The notes beneath the pieces were generated by a model. That model was given only the letters and a program-made list of their open reading frames with translations. It was not told where the DNA came from and did not search any database. Positions 21,706 through 33,465 of a DNA stretch of 64,000 nucleotides are shown here, piece by piece. This DNA comes from Mytilus galloprovincialis (lineage: Eukaryota > Mollusca > Bivalvia > Mytilida > Mytilidae): contig NC_134843.1 of the NCBI RefSeq assembly GCF_965363235.1, positions 66,689,865 to 66,753,864 on the forward strand, given 5' to 3'. Numbering within the stretch: the first letter of the stretch is position 1; each line of letters starts with the position of its first letter. Both the position numbers and the translations under genes were made by a program.

Positions 21706-22900
21706 CTACTGACAGGAAGGGGATGACAGGTCAACTGCAGATGTGTTGAAATCAGCTGGTACTTGGAAGAAAGCATTCTGTTGGTAACTTTGGAAACTAG
21801 GCTGGTAAACACATTGCTGGGCCACTAGTTGTTGTTGGTATAGTTGCTGAGTATAAAGTTGTTGCTGTTGTGCATACTGTTGATGAGCTGCATATAGTTG
21901 TTGGTATTGATGAGCTGCATAGAGTTGTTGTAGGTACTCCGTAGCATAAGATTGATGATGATGGTTAGCAGTGTAAGACGGTACAGTAGAGAATGGTAGA
22001 GTTTGCTGGTAGGTTTGTGACTGGTAATCGAAAGATGGCGTAGTGGTACAATAACTTGGATCAGATGCAGATGGTAGCTGGTAACGGTTAGACGAAGACT
22101 CTTGTAGGTCACTATGATGTGAATGGTAAGACGTATCGGTAGGACTTGGTGATGGTATCTCGGACTTTACTGATAGTTCGGATGATTGATGTTGCTGTAG
22201 AGCACTAGTAGTGTCCATAATCTTACACAAGGAACGTAGTTGGTCAACTGCGATTTCTTCTGTAACACCCCATTTGGAAGCTGAGTCTGAAACTAGTTTT
22301 GTAAGTGGTGAGCTTTGGTGACGTCTTGTAGTTGTCTTTCGGGTCTTTAGTTTAAGCGTCATCTTGTTGAATGTTGGTGAGGTATCATCTGTCAGAAGTG
22401 GTCTGGAGTCATCTACTATTTCAGGAGTGAGAATACGATCTATGCTGAAGTCTGTAGGACGTTTGGTCTGCGGGATATTGTCAGAAGTGATAGCTGACGA
22501 AGAGACAGTGTTGTACTTTACAGGCAACATTACTTCGGGTACACCAAGATAGTCATATATGGTTGGCGGCCAGTATGAGGATCTAGAGACGGCTGTGTCT
22601 TGTCGGAGAAGGGCGTTGTAAGGTGCTAGGTGAAGGTGAACAGCCCATTTGTTGATACGGCCACGTAGACACTTAAAGAAGCAAGCACCTGAAGAAAGAG
22701 TGTGACGAACTGAATCTTTCCAACCACGGTACGTGCCTCGGAAGAATGGAAACATGCTGGCAAGAGAGAGATGGATCTCGGACAACGAAAGTGCTTTATC
22801 AGGAGACATCTCGATAGCCATGATGATCATGCCAAGATAGGAGTAAGGCGGCTTAGGGTGACGCTGATAGCTAGGTTTCGTAGTAGTTGACGTCTGATTG
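21706..22900 (-). CDS. Fox exon 3: forkhead domain, eh1 motif, Q/Y-rich tail
   Basis: 1,195 nt from TATTTTTTCAG|C to TAG. The upstream in-frame ATG at 22917 is intronic. Frames on the other strand and the Gln-rich alternative frames are shadows. Confidence 0.9.
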
Positions 22901-25900
22901 CTGAAAAAATAAAACAAAAATGTTTAAAGTAAGGACTAATTTTTATAACTACAATTTGAATAGGAAAACACTGATTTTTTTCATATTTAAATCTATTCAC
23001 GTTTGTCTTAAAAATGATATCTAGCAAAACGTAAATCTTTTTTGTAACTTCAATCATGCAGGGTAAATCATAAGATGGAAATCTTTGTTGTTTAAAACTG
23101 TCATGCTACTTTTTGTATGCCATATACTCATTTGAATTCCATTTAATTCTCGCTATCGGCAATATCGGTCTTAAATTTTTTCTCAAATTCATTCTACTTT
23201 TTAAACGAAATGACAGCTGTAAGCTTCAAATGGCGAAAGTAATTTGATAATGTCATTCGGTGACACTTATAGAGAATAAGAAGATGTGGTATGTTTTTTA
23301 TTGAAACAACCTGAATCAGAATGCCGTGGATGTATATAAAAAAAAATAATAATAAACATAAACAAAACCCATACCGCATTGTTAACGGACCTGGTATATA
23401 TACACGAAACGGTATGTACTAAACGAAAAACATGAAAGACAACAACCAACGTCAACAACTGAGTTCCATACTGAATACTTTGAGACGGACGAGCGGGATC
23501 AACCGTCACTTGTTACAGGGGTGTTTAACAGTATAACATAAGACCAAACTAAAGGTCAATTTGAAATATCTTTACTCATAAGATTGGTTTGAAGAACAAA
23601 CTTAACTACGACAAAAGACATAAAGTGCCACTGTTACTCAGTTTTACTTAGATCTAGTAAAGAAAAACAATTTTAATTTAATACAGATAAAGTTTTTCTG
23701 ACTTTTTGTACTACTTTTTTCAAAAGGTAATATTCTCATGTGTAGAAATGCTTTCTATTGAAAAAAAATTTGAAAAAAACCCTCTGTAATTGATTTTTTA
23801 ATCAGGGTCTCAATTTCTAATATCTTGCAACGGAGTTAAGCATCATGTGCATAGGTTGGTGAAGAATGTGTCACATACTATATCGCTAGATTTGTAATTT
23901 TCATTTACGAATATAATTTTTAAAAATAATTGTCGTTTCTTTCATGTGATACTTTATCAACTTTATCAACACAAGACTATTAGTTAAATAACCGAAGATC
24001 TATCTTTTGTAGCACATATTTTTTCTCAAACAAATATTTTATTTCAAACGTATAATAAATACCCCCCCACCCCAAAAGTAATATATATATAAAAACAACG
24101 AAAAATTGATGAAAAAAAACAAAACAAAAAAAAAAAACAACATCGGCCTGATTTATATTGCAAATACTAAACAACAATCGAAAAACCCGTTAGATAGACA
24201 TCGACCAATCACAAGTTCCCTTTATATTAGCGAAACGGTCGATTATATACCAGAGTAAAGTTGGGCAAATGTACGACTGTATATTTTTGTTTATTGCAGC
24301 CTCCTTAACAATTATCCCCTATGAATTGATTCATGTATGTAAAACTAAGATAACTTACCTGTTTACACTTTCTATACTTTGGGTAGTTGATGCAGTTGTA
24401 GCAGAGATGTCAGAGTTGTCAGATTGGCTTCCATCAGATACTATAGCCATGTATTGATGCTGTGATGCTATAACCCTTTGACTGTAAAAAAGAATATATA
24501 ATTAAAATTAAGCAGGTTAACAATGTAAGAACGGACATGGTATCAGCATTAGAGATTAAAAAAAAAATGAATATCACAACGTACATGTAGTTATCTTTTT
24601 ACTAAAAAAGTATCTGTAATCAAACGCGAATAATGTTGCAAGTTTGAAAGATTCCATATAAAGAATCAAATATACATTTGTTATAGGTTAGTTAATTTTT
24701 AGATCAATCGATGTATAAAACAGAAAAGAGAAAAAAACCTAAGTGAGGACATGTCTGATTGAAGAATGTTTATTTTCTTATTAAGATGTTGAAAATTTAC
24801 TACTCATAAAGAAGGAAATACAGGTCCAATTTTGTTTATAGATAAAGGAAGATGTGGTGTGAGTGCCAATGAGACAACTCTCCATCCAAATAACAATTTA
24901 AAAAGTAAACCATTATAGGTTAAAGTACGGCCTTCAACACGGAGCCTTGGCTCACACCGAACAACAAGCTATAAAGTATATTTCATCCGAAAATGTCGAA
25001 ATCTAGCATTTTGACATCAAAACGGACTACAGAATATTCATTATAACAGTTTTCAACAATTATTTATTATATGTTCATATCGTTGCTGTGAAAATAAAAT
25101 TATATATCAACCAACAGAACGAACGTTAAACATCTGTTAAACTCACGACTTATAGATAATCTGAACACAACAGTGGTTTTAGTTAAGAATGTCCCTCATT
25201 TTGAAAACACTCAAAATCGGTTTCATTCTTTTTGCGTTTATGATAAGTCATATTATTGAAACAAAAGTACAAACATGGAGCGTTGATTTTGTTAGCCTAT
25301 GTAAGATATCAAGACTTTCTGAAAATGTCCCTAGTCTTTATATATAAATTAAGTAGAAGATGTTAGCCTATGTAAGATATTAAGACTTTCTGAAAATGTC
25401 CCTAGTCTTTATATATAAATTAAGTAGAAGATGTTAGCCTATGTAAGATATTAAGACTTTCTGAAAATGTCCCTAGTCTTTATATATAAATTAAGTAGAA
25501 GATGTTAGCCTATGTAAGATATTAAGACTTTCTGAAAATGTCCCTAGTCTTTATATATAAATTAAGTAGAAGATGTTAGCCTATGTAAGATATTAAGACT
25601 TTCTGAAAATGTCCCTAGTCTTTATATATAAATTAAGTAGAAGATGTTAGCCTATGTAAGATATTAAGACTTTCTGAAAATGTCCCTAGTCTTTATATAT
25701 AAATTAAGTAGAAGATGTTAGCCTATGTAAGATATCAAGACTTTCTGAAAATGTCCCTAGTCTTTATATATAAATTAAGTAGAAGATGTTAGCCTATGTA
25801 AGATATCAAGACTTTCTGAAAATGTCCCTAGTCTTTATATATAAATTAAGTAGAAGATGTTAGCCTATGTAAGATATCAAGACTTTCTGAAAATGTCCCT

Positions 25901-28900
25901 AGTCTCTATATATAAATTAAGTAGAAGATGTTAGCCTATGTAAGATATCAAGACTTTCTAAAAATGTCCCTAGTCTCTATATATAAATTAAGTAGAAGAT
26001 GTTAGCCTATGTAAGATATCAAGACTTTCTGAAAATGTCCCTAGTCTCTATATATAAATTAAGTAGAAGATGTTAGCCTATGTAAGATATCAAGACTTTC
26101 TGAAAATGTCCCTAGTCTTTATATATAAATTAAGTAGAAGATGTTAGCCTATGTAAGATACTAAGACTTTCTGAAAATGTCCCTAGTCTTTATATATAAA
26201 TTAAGTAGAAGATGTTAGCCTATGTAAGATATTAAGACTTTCTGAAAATGTCCCTAGTCTTTATATATAAATTAAGTAGAAGATGTTAGCCTATGTAAGA
26301 TATTAAGACTTTCTGAAAATGTCCCTAGTCTTTATATATAAATTAAGTAGGAGATGTTAGCCTATGTAAGATATTAAGACTTTCTGAAAATGTCCCTAGC
26401 CTTTATATATAAATTAAGTAGAAGATGTTAGCCTATGTAAGATATTAAGACTTTCTGAAAATGTCCCTAGCCTTTATATATAAATTAAGTAGAAGATGTT
26501 AGCCTATGTAAGATATTAAGACTTTCTGAAAATGTCCCTAGTCTTTATATATAAATTAAGTAGAAGATGTTAGCCTATGTAAGATATTAAGACTTTCTGA
26601 AAATGTCCCTAGTCTTTATATATAAATTAAGTAGAAGATGTTAGCCTATGTAAGATATTAAGACTTTCTGAAAATGTCCCTAGTCTTTATATATAAATTA
26701 AGTAGAAGATGTTAGCCTATGTAAGATATCAAGACTTTCTGAAAATGTCCCTAGTCTTTATATATAAATTAAGTAGAAGATGTTAGCCTATGTAAGATAT
26801 CAAGACTTTCTGAAAATGTCCCTAGTCTTTATATATAAATTAAGTAGAAGATGTTAGCCTATGTAAGATATCAAGACTTTCTGAAAATGTCCCTAGTCTT
26901 TAGTCTTTATATATAAATTAAGTAGAAGATGTTAGCCTATGTAAGATATCAAGACTTTCTGAAAATGTCCCTAGTCTTTATATATAAATTAAGTAGAAGA
27001 TGTTAGCCTATGTAAGATATCAAGACTTTCTGAAAATGTCCCTAGTCTTTATATATAAATTAAGTAGAAGATGTTAGCCTATGTAAGATATCAAGACTTT
27101 CTGAAAATGTCCCTAGTCTTTATATATAAATTAAGTAGAAGATGTTAGCCTATGTAAGATATCAAGACTTTCTGAAAATGTCCCTAGTCTTTATATATAA
27201 ATTAAGTAGAAGATGTTAGCCTATGTAAGATATTAAGACTTTCTGAAAATGTCCCTAGTCTTTATATATAAATTAAGTAGAAGATGTTAGCCTATGTAAG
27301 ATATTAAGACTTTCTGTCCCTAGTCTTTATATATAAATTAAGTAGAAGATGTTAGCCTATGTAAGATATTAAGACTTTCTGAAAATGTCCCTAGCCTTTA
27401 TATATAAATTAAGTAGAAGATGTTAGCCTATGTAAGATATTAAGACTTTCTGAAAATGTCCCTAGTCTTTATATATAAATTAAGTAGAAGATGTTAGCTT
27501 ATGTAAGATATTAAGACTTTCTGTCCCTAGTCTTTATATATAAATTAAGTAGAAGATGTTAGCCTATGTAAGATATTAAGACTTTCTGAAAATGTCCCTA
27601 GTCTTTATATATAAATTAAGTAGAAGATGTTAGCCTATGTAAGATATTAAGACTTTCTGAAAATGTCCCTAGTCTTTATATATAAATTAAGTAGAAGATG
27701 TTAGCCTATGTAAGATATTAAGACTTTCTGAAAATGTCCCCAGTCTTTATATATAAATTAAGTAGAAGATATTAGCCTATGTAAGATATTAAGACTTTCT
27801 GAAAATGTCCCTAGCCTTTATATATAAATTAAGTAGAAGATGTTAGCCTATGTAAGATATTAAGACTTTCTGAAAATGTCCCTAGCCTTTATATATAAAT
27901 TAAGTAGAAGATGTTAGCCTATGTAAGATATTAAGACTTTCTGAAAATGTCCCTAGTCTTTATATATAAATTAAGTAGAAGATGTTAGCCTATGTAAGAT
28001 ATTAAGACTTTCTGAAAAGACTTTCTGAAAATGTCCCTAGTCTTTATATATAAATTAAGTAGAAGATGTTAGCCTATGTAAGATATTAAGACTTTCTGAA
28101 AATGTCCCTAGTCTTTATATATAAATTAAGTAGAAGATGTTAGCCTATGTAAGATATTAAGACTTTCTGAAAATGTCCCTAGTCTTTATATATAAATTAA
28201 GTAGAAGATGTTAGCCTATGTAAGATATTAAGACTTTCTGAAAATGTCCCTAGTCTTTATATATAAATTAAGTAGAAGATGTTAGCCTATGTAAGATATC
28301 AAGACTTTCTGAAAATGTCCCTAGTCTTTATATATAAATTAAGTAGAAGATGTTAGCCTATGTAAGATATCAAGACTTTATGTCCCTAGTCTTTATATAT
28401 AAATTAAGTAGAAGATGTTAGCCTATGTAAGATATTAAGACTTTCTGAAAATGTCCCTAGCCTTTATATATAAATTAAGTAGAAGATGTTAGCCTATGTA
28501 AGATATTAAGACTTTCTGAAAATGTCCCTAGTCTTTATATATAAATTAAGTAGAAGATGTTAGCTTATGTAAGATATTAAGACTTTCTGAAAATGTCCCT
28601 AGTCTTTATATATAAATTAAGTAGAAGATGTTAGCCTATGTAAGATATTAAGACTTTCTGAAAAGACTTTCTGAAAATGTCCCTAGTCTTTATATATAAA
28701 TTAAGTAGAAGATGTTAGCCTATGTAAGATATTAAGACTTTCTGAAAATGTCCCTAGTCTTTATATATAAATTAAGTAGAAGATGTTAGCCTATGTAAGA
28801 TATTAAGACTTTCTGAAAATGTCCCTAGTCTTTATATATAAATTAAGTAGAAGATGTTAGCCTATGTAAGATATTAAGACTTTCTGAAAATGTCCCTAGT

Positions 28901-30546
28901 CTTTATATATAAATTAAGTAGAAGATGTTAGCCTATGTAAGATATCAAGACTTTCTGAAAATGTCCCTAGTCTTTATATATAAATTAAGTAGAAGATGTT
29001 AGCCTATGTAAGATATCAAGACTTTCTGAAAATGTCCCTAGTCTTTATATATAAATTAAGTAGAAGATGTTAGCCTATGTAAGATATCAAGACTTTCTGA
29101 AAATGTCCCCAGTCTTTATATATAAATTAAGTAGAAGATGTTAGCCTATGTAAGATATCAAGACTTTCTGAAAATGTCCCCAGTCTTTATATATAAATTA
29201 AGTAGAAGATGTTAGCCTATGTAAGATATCAAGACTTTCTGAAAATGTCCCTAGTCTTTATATATAAATTAAGTAGAAGATGTTAGCCTATGTAAGATAT
29301 CAAGACTTTCTGAAAATGTCCCTAGTCTTTATATATAAATTAAGTAGAAGATGTTAGCCTATGTAAGATATCAAGACTTTCTGAAAATGTCCCTAGTCTT
29401 TATATATAAATTAAGTAGAAGATGTTAGCCTATGTAAGATATTAAGACTTTCTGAAAATGTCCCTAGTCTTTATATATAAATTAAGTAGAAGATGTTAGC
29501 CTATGTAAGATATTAAGACTTTCTGAAAATGTCCCTAGTCTTTATATATAAATTAAGTAGAAGATGTTAGCCTATGTAAGATATCAAGACTTTCTGAAAA
29601 TGTCCCTAGTCTTTATATATAAATTAAGTAGAAGATGTTAGCCTATGTAAGATATTAAGACTTTCTGAAAATGTCCCTAGTCTTTATATATAAATTAAGT
29701 AGAAGTTGACGGTCATACCTCTTTAATTGTCAGTGAATATTATAAGACAAAATAATTTCACAATAATTTGAAAAAAATTGGTTGAAAGTTTGTGTGTATC
29801 TTACTGACCGTTTCCTTGTTAATTTTTTTCCACTACTATAGTATTTCGATCATATATGCAACAAATTCATATTTTACGAGTAAATATAACTGTTGAATTG
29901 TTTCACATTTTTTCATGTCAACGCGTTTTGTAGCTGACTCAACAGTGTGAGTGTTTTACAATTTAAGAAATAATTGATGTATGCTATAATACGTTATTGT
30001 AGTTAAAACATGGGTATGCATTATATTCGTGATAATTTTTGCCCGAGCGATTGATTCATTATTCTGCAGTAGACAATATACGCATGTGCAAACACATTTT
30101 ATTAGATTTAGAGCATGGGTCTATTCACAAAACGAACTTGATGAAGCACGTCATATTTGATTCCTTGTTGAGGGTAATCTGTGATTTCTTATATCCATTT
30201 GGAAATCTGGTTGATAGTTTTCTCATTGGCAATCATATCACACATTCCTTTTAATAGGCTGATGACTTCTTTGATCCGATTTGTATAACTTACTGACAAA
30301 TTTCCAAAACATTTTGCGGTTCGTGAATCAGGTTGAAGTATAACTAAAAGATTACAAAAGTCTTCTGCTCTAGAAGTGTAACACCTTATGTAAATGGAGA
30401 CATACGACATATATTTCTCTTTTAACATATAAAATGTACGCATACCTTGCAATTCTGACGAGTTCATCTGTACTACTATTGGATGACTCACTAAATGGTG
30501 ACACTGGTGGCAACAAGGACAAAGTTGGAATCTCTTGACGAAGCAT
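21706..30546 (-). CDS. Forkhead transcription factor, FoxH type, 472 aa
   Basis: Coding exons 30546-30446, 24481-24359 and 22900-21706 join in phase at GT/AG sites. FoxH proteins are nuclear partners of Smad2/3 in Nodal/Activin signalling. The forkhead domain spans residues 91-181: KPPYSYLGM, FPFFRGTYRGWKDSVRHTLS (the GWKDS form is typical of FoxH) and LLRQDTAVSR after it. Oddities: Thr in RHTLSS where most have Asn or Ser, and a diverged wing (RINKWAV instead of GxFW). An eh1-type Groucho-binding motif, FSIDRIL, is at 226-232. The tail (about 359-454) is rich in Tyr and Gln. The acidic/Ser N-terminus has no known domain. Intron 2 contains a 4.4-kb minisatellite. FoxH is preferred, but a lineage-specific Fox paralogue is possible. 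Confidence 0.85.
23340..23520 (+). repeat. Fragment of a dispersed repeat (Fox intron)
   Basis: Shares AAAACCCATACC with 31440-31830 and continues ACGAAACGGTATG. The rest of intron 22901-24358 shows nothing coding. Confidence 0.35.
24359..24481 (-). CDS. Fox exon 2
   Basis: 123 nt between TTTTTTACAG and AACAG|GTAAGT. It encodes QRVIASQHQYMAIVSDGSQS and a Ser/Thr-rich stretch to SIESVN, phase 2 on both sides, so it can be skipped without a frameshift. Confidence 0.8.
24840..24985 (+). repeat. Dispersed repeat family S, copy 3
   Basis: GCCAATGAGACAACTCTCCA, AAAGTAAACCATTATAGG and CACGGAGCCTTGGCTCACAC are present. It lies in Fox intron 2, about 300 bp from the large minisatellite. Confidence 0.7.
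25291..29706. repeat. 71-bp minisatellite, about 62 copies, in Fox intron 2
   Basis: A head-to-tail array of 4,416 bp. The unit runs ATGTTAGCCTATGTAAGATA, then T(T/C)AAGACTTTCTGAAAATG, then TCCCTAGTCTTTATATATAA and ATTAAGTAGAAG. Units are nearly identical. Variants include TTAAG or TCAAG, CCTAGCC, CCCCAG, several 6-bp deletions of AAAATG, two 11-bp duplications (about 28015 and 28663) and one 8-bp duplication (about 26900). All frames contain stops, so it is non-coding. Each unit on the Fox sense strand has CATTTTCAG, similar to a weak splice acceptor. Confidence 0.97.
29707..30445. other. Rest of Fox intron 2, no other gene seen
   Basis: A diverged family S fragment (TTTTCTCATTGGCAATCATA) is at about 30218-30237. 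The open frames here are short and lack support. Confidence 0.4.
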
Positions 30547-30551
30547 TATGT
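30446..30551 (-). CDS. Fox exon with the start codon
   Basis: The acceptor GTTTTGTTTTGTAG is followed by ACATA, then ATG at 30546-30544. The coding part, 101 nt, reads MLRQEIPTLSLLPPVSPFSE onward to VRIA and ends AAG|GTATGC. An acceptor before the ATG means that at least one untranslated exon lies upstream. Confidence 0.75.
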
Positions 30552-31439
30552 CTACAAAACAAAACAAAAAAATAGTCAAAAGTTATCATATTAAATGCAT
30601 ATTCATGACGAGAATATGTTAATCTTTTTTGTTTATAATTCTACTTAAAGAGGAGGGAAGTCGCAGAACAAAATGTTTCACAGAAAATACAGTCACAAAG
30701 TTGAGACAAAAAGCCACAAATAATATGTATACACTTGTTTTAGAATATAAAAATCTTGAAATATTTACTTTTTAATACATACATTCATTTTACAGTCCAG
30801 GAAATTGTTTATTATACTTGATAAATAAAGGTTAATTGAATTTAAACCATGCCAAGGATACAGAACTTGGTACCATGAAGCTGTTTAAGTACCAAGCCAC
30901 TTTGACATTTTGTTTTTTTAACAACAATTGATCATTTTTCATATTTTAAAATAAATTTAGTTGACAAAGTCGCACTATATGAAATATTACAAGAAAAGAA
31001 AGTTTTTTTTGTTTTGTTTTTTTTAAATAAGTGTTTCCTAAATGAAAAATAATTATTAAACTTCATATTTGTCCTGTGACTTTTTGTACGTTGATTTTCT
31101 GTCATTCACTCAGTAAATGTATGCATACCATATAGTTATGAATGTACCAAACCTGTTGATATCATAATATGAGAATTATTTTATTTAAAATCATACGAGA
31201 TCTCTGCTTGGATTATATGATTTATGGTCGAAAATAAATTAATTATATCTAAAAATATTTATTTGTTATAATGAAACATGAATAACAACTTTGCATACTA
31301 CGAAATGAAAGGCAGACATCTTTTGTAGAAAACGACGCTTTGTGGTGTTCTGATAGCCCCATTATATATTCTCCGTTTAAGTTACATCATTAAAATGACA
31401 TGGAAACTAGTAACAATAAGTCATAGTACTGCATCCAAC

Positions 31440-31830
31440 TATGAGTAAAACCCATACCACCTATAAAGGGCACTGACAAGACAAATGGAAAACAATTCAA
31501 ACAGGAAAACTAACGGTATGGATATACAGCGACACACGACAACCACTTTATTACTGGCTCCTGACTTGGACAAGAACAGAGTGTGGCAGTGTTTGACATG
31601 TTTGTCGTTGTTCAACCCTCCCCCGTTACAAAGGACAGTACATGTTAAAAAAAATGTAATAATGACCCATCAGACCGGCAAAAAGACGAAAAAACAACTA
31701 ACAAAAAAGACTAAATTTAATAAGGGACAAAGAACCGGTTCTAATCTAAAAGTAAAATTGAGAAAGGAAATGGGGAATGAGTCAAAGCGACAACAAACCG
31801 ACCATAGAGCAGAGATTTAAAACAAGAGGC
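31440..31830 (+). repeat. Dispersed repeat with Lys-rich open frame
   Basis: Begins AAAACCCATACC and ends GAAATGGGGAATGAGTC followed by ACAACAAACCGACCATAGAG, blocks I recognise as high-copy in mussels. The 111-codon frame across it is low complexity and not a gene. Confidence 0.5.
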
Positions 31831-32454
31831 TATCAAGAGCCTAAATCTGTGACAGGGATATTTTCCTTTTTGTTTTATTTTGTATCAATTCAAACTTTAT
31901 CTAACAGCAAGCGACTATTGTTCTCAAAATTGTTAGCCTTCACGTCAAGAAGTTAATCAATTTTAATCCTAGCATTGTCTATTTCTTGTTATCGTATATA
32001 TGTTTTAATTGTATTATTCGTTTATAGCATTACGTGACAAATTTCATAATTACATGAAGTTATGGTAAGTAAGATTACGTAATTCATTTTATATTGTTTC
32101 TATGTTAATGAGCAGTTGGATACAGCGGTCGAGCTGTACGGACGCCGTGCATTTACATTTTCATTCATTGTGTTTAGTATAGAACATTTATTAGAATTAC
32201 CATTTGTTTTGTCTTTTCGGAATATATACCGCTGAACTTTTATTGTAATTCATGCATTGCACTATTGAAGAAATTATTTATAAACCATCGTAAAGCTAAA
32301 CTTAATTTTGTTTCATCAGTATCCAGCGACTTTCTCCCCGAATTCTAAATATAACAGGAACGACGAAAACCCCTGTTATAAATCGATCACCTGCATTTCA
32401 AACGAGAAGATTTTTAAATGTTGCCAAACTTGATGAACAAATTGTGTAAAATTG

Positions 32455-33000
32455 TCTTTCAAGAGCAATAACTCCTTAAAGGGTCAATTGACAATTTTGG
32501 TCGTATTAACTTTTTTGTAGATCTTGCTGAACATTATTGCTGTTAACAGTTTATATCTATCTATAATGATATTCAAAATAATAACAAAAAACTGCGAAAT
32601 TTCGTTAAAACGAACAATTTAATGGCAGCAACACAACAATGGATTGTTCGATTCGTCTGGAAATTTGAGGGCTGATAGATCTTGACCAATTGAACAATTT
32701 TAACCCGTGTCAGATTTGCTCTTATAGATTTAGTTTTCGAGATATAAGCCAAAAATTGCATTTGACCCTTATGTTCTATTTTTAGCCATTGCGTCCATGT
32801 TTGTCAATGGATCAAAACTTCGGATACAATTTATAATCTAGATATCCTAAGAAACATTTAGTTAAATTTTAAAGGTACTTGGCCCAGTAGATTCAGAGGA
32901 GAAGATTTTTTAAATAGTTTACGACGATAGTCGACCACGACAGACGAAGGACGACGACGGACGCCAAGTGATGGCAAAAGCTCACATGGGACCCGCATCA
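32455..33000 (+). mobile_element. Dispersed element with GACGACGG end
   Basis: Blocks GGGTCAATTGACAATTTTGG, AAATTTGAGGGCTGATAGAT and CAGAGGAGAAGATTTTT are followed by a GACGACGGACGCC tract and AGTGATGGCAAAAGCTCACA. The same order occurs at 42780-43965. No transposase. Confidence 0.6.
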
Positions 33001-33293
33001 AAAAATAAAATAATACACATTCAAAGGTCTAGGGTAAAGACGTTAGAATCTATTCCAGAAAAAACAATGACATTTTGCCATGCCAAAATGAAAATTATCA
33101 AGAGGATGAAGATTTTTTCCCCTGATATACACTTTATATGATTAACAAATGTACTCTATACATTAACCAATAAACTAGTATTAAATGTCATACTAATTTA
33201 ATTCTAGTATAACACTTTTCATGGTAGTACAGAAGATTGTGTGTTTGTCATATAAATTTAGGACTGTATTTTAAAGCCCAGGCATAGATTAAC

Positions 33294-33465
33294 TTAGCCG
33301 TATTTGGCACAACTTTTTGGAATTTTGGATCCTCAATGCTCTCAACTTTTTACTTGTTTGGCTTTATAAATATTTTGATATGAGCGTCACTGATGAGTCT
33401 TATGTAGACGAAACGCGCGTCTGGCGTACTAAATTATAATCCTGGTACCTTTGATAACTTTTACA
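33294..33465 (+). mobile_element. Hammerhead-ribozyme retroelement, copy 1
   Basis: A conserved unit from TTAACTTAGCCG through TTGTTTGGCTTTATAAATATT and the ribozyme to CCTGGTACCTTTGATAACT. It matches 44156-44325 over its length. Small non-autonomous elements with type I hammerheads (retrozymes) are known from bivalves. The element has no ORF. Confidence 0.7.
33384..33427 (+). ncRNA. Hammerhead self-cleaving ribozyme, intact core
   Basis: Stem I is GCGTCA (33384-33389) with TGGCGT (33422-33427), 6 bp with G-U pairs. The core is CTGATGA (33390-33396). Stem II is GTC/GAC with a TTATGTA loop (33397-33409). GAAA follows (33410-33413), then the self-complementary stem III ACGC-GCGT (33413-33420), and C at 33421 as the cleavage-site base. 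All invariant core residues are present. The stem III has no loop, so cleavage probably needs a dimer, as in retrozymes. Confidence 0.8.

Noticed and set aside
21585..22112. Other minus frames overlapping the Fox tail
   Set aside because: Shadows from the Gln/Tyr repeat and the 3' UTR minisatellite read in other frames.
25291..29706. CRISPR-like or coding array
   Set aside because: Units are contiguous with no unique spacers, in an animal intron, and all frames contain stops.
31485..31820. 111-codon Lys-rich plus frame
   Set aside because: Falls in a high-copy dispersed repeat; low complexity and no start context.
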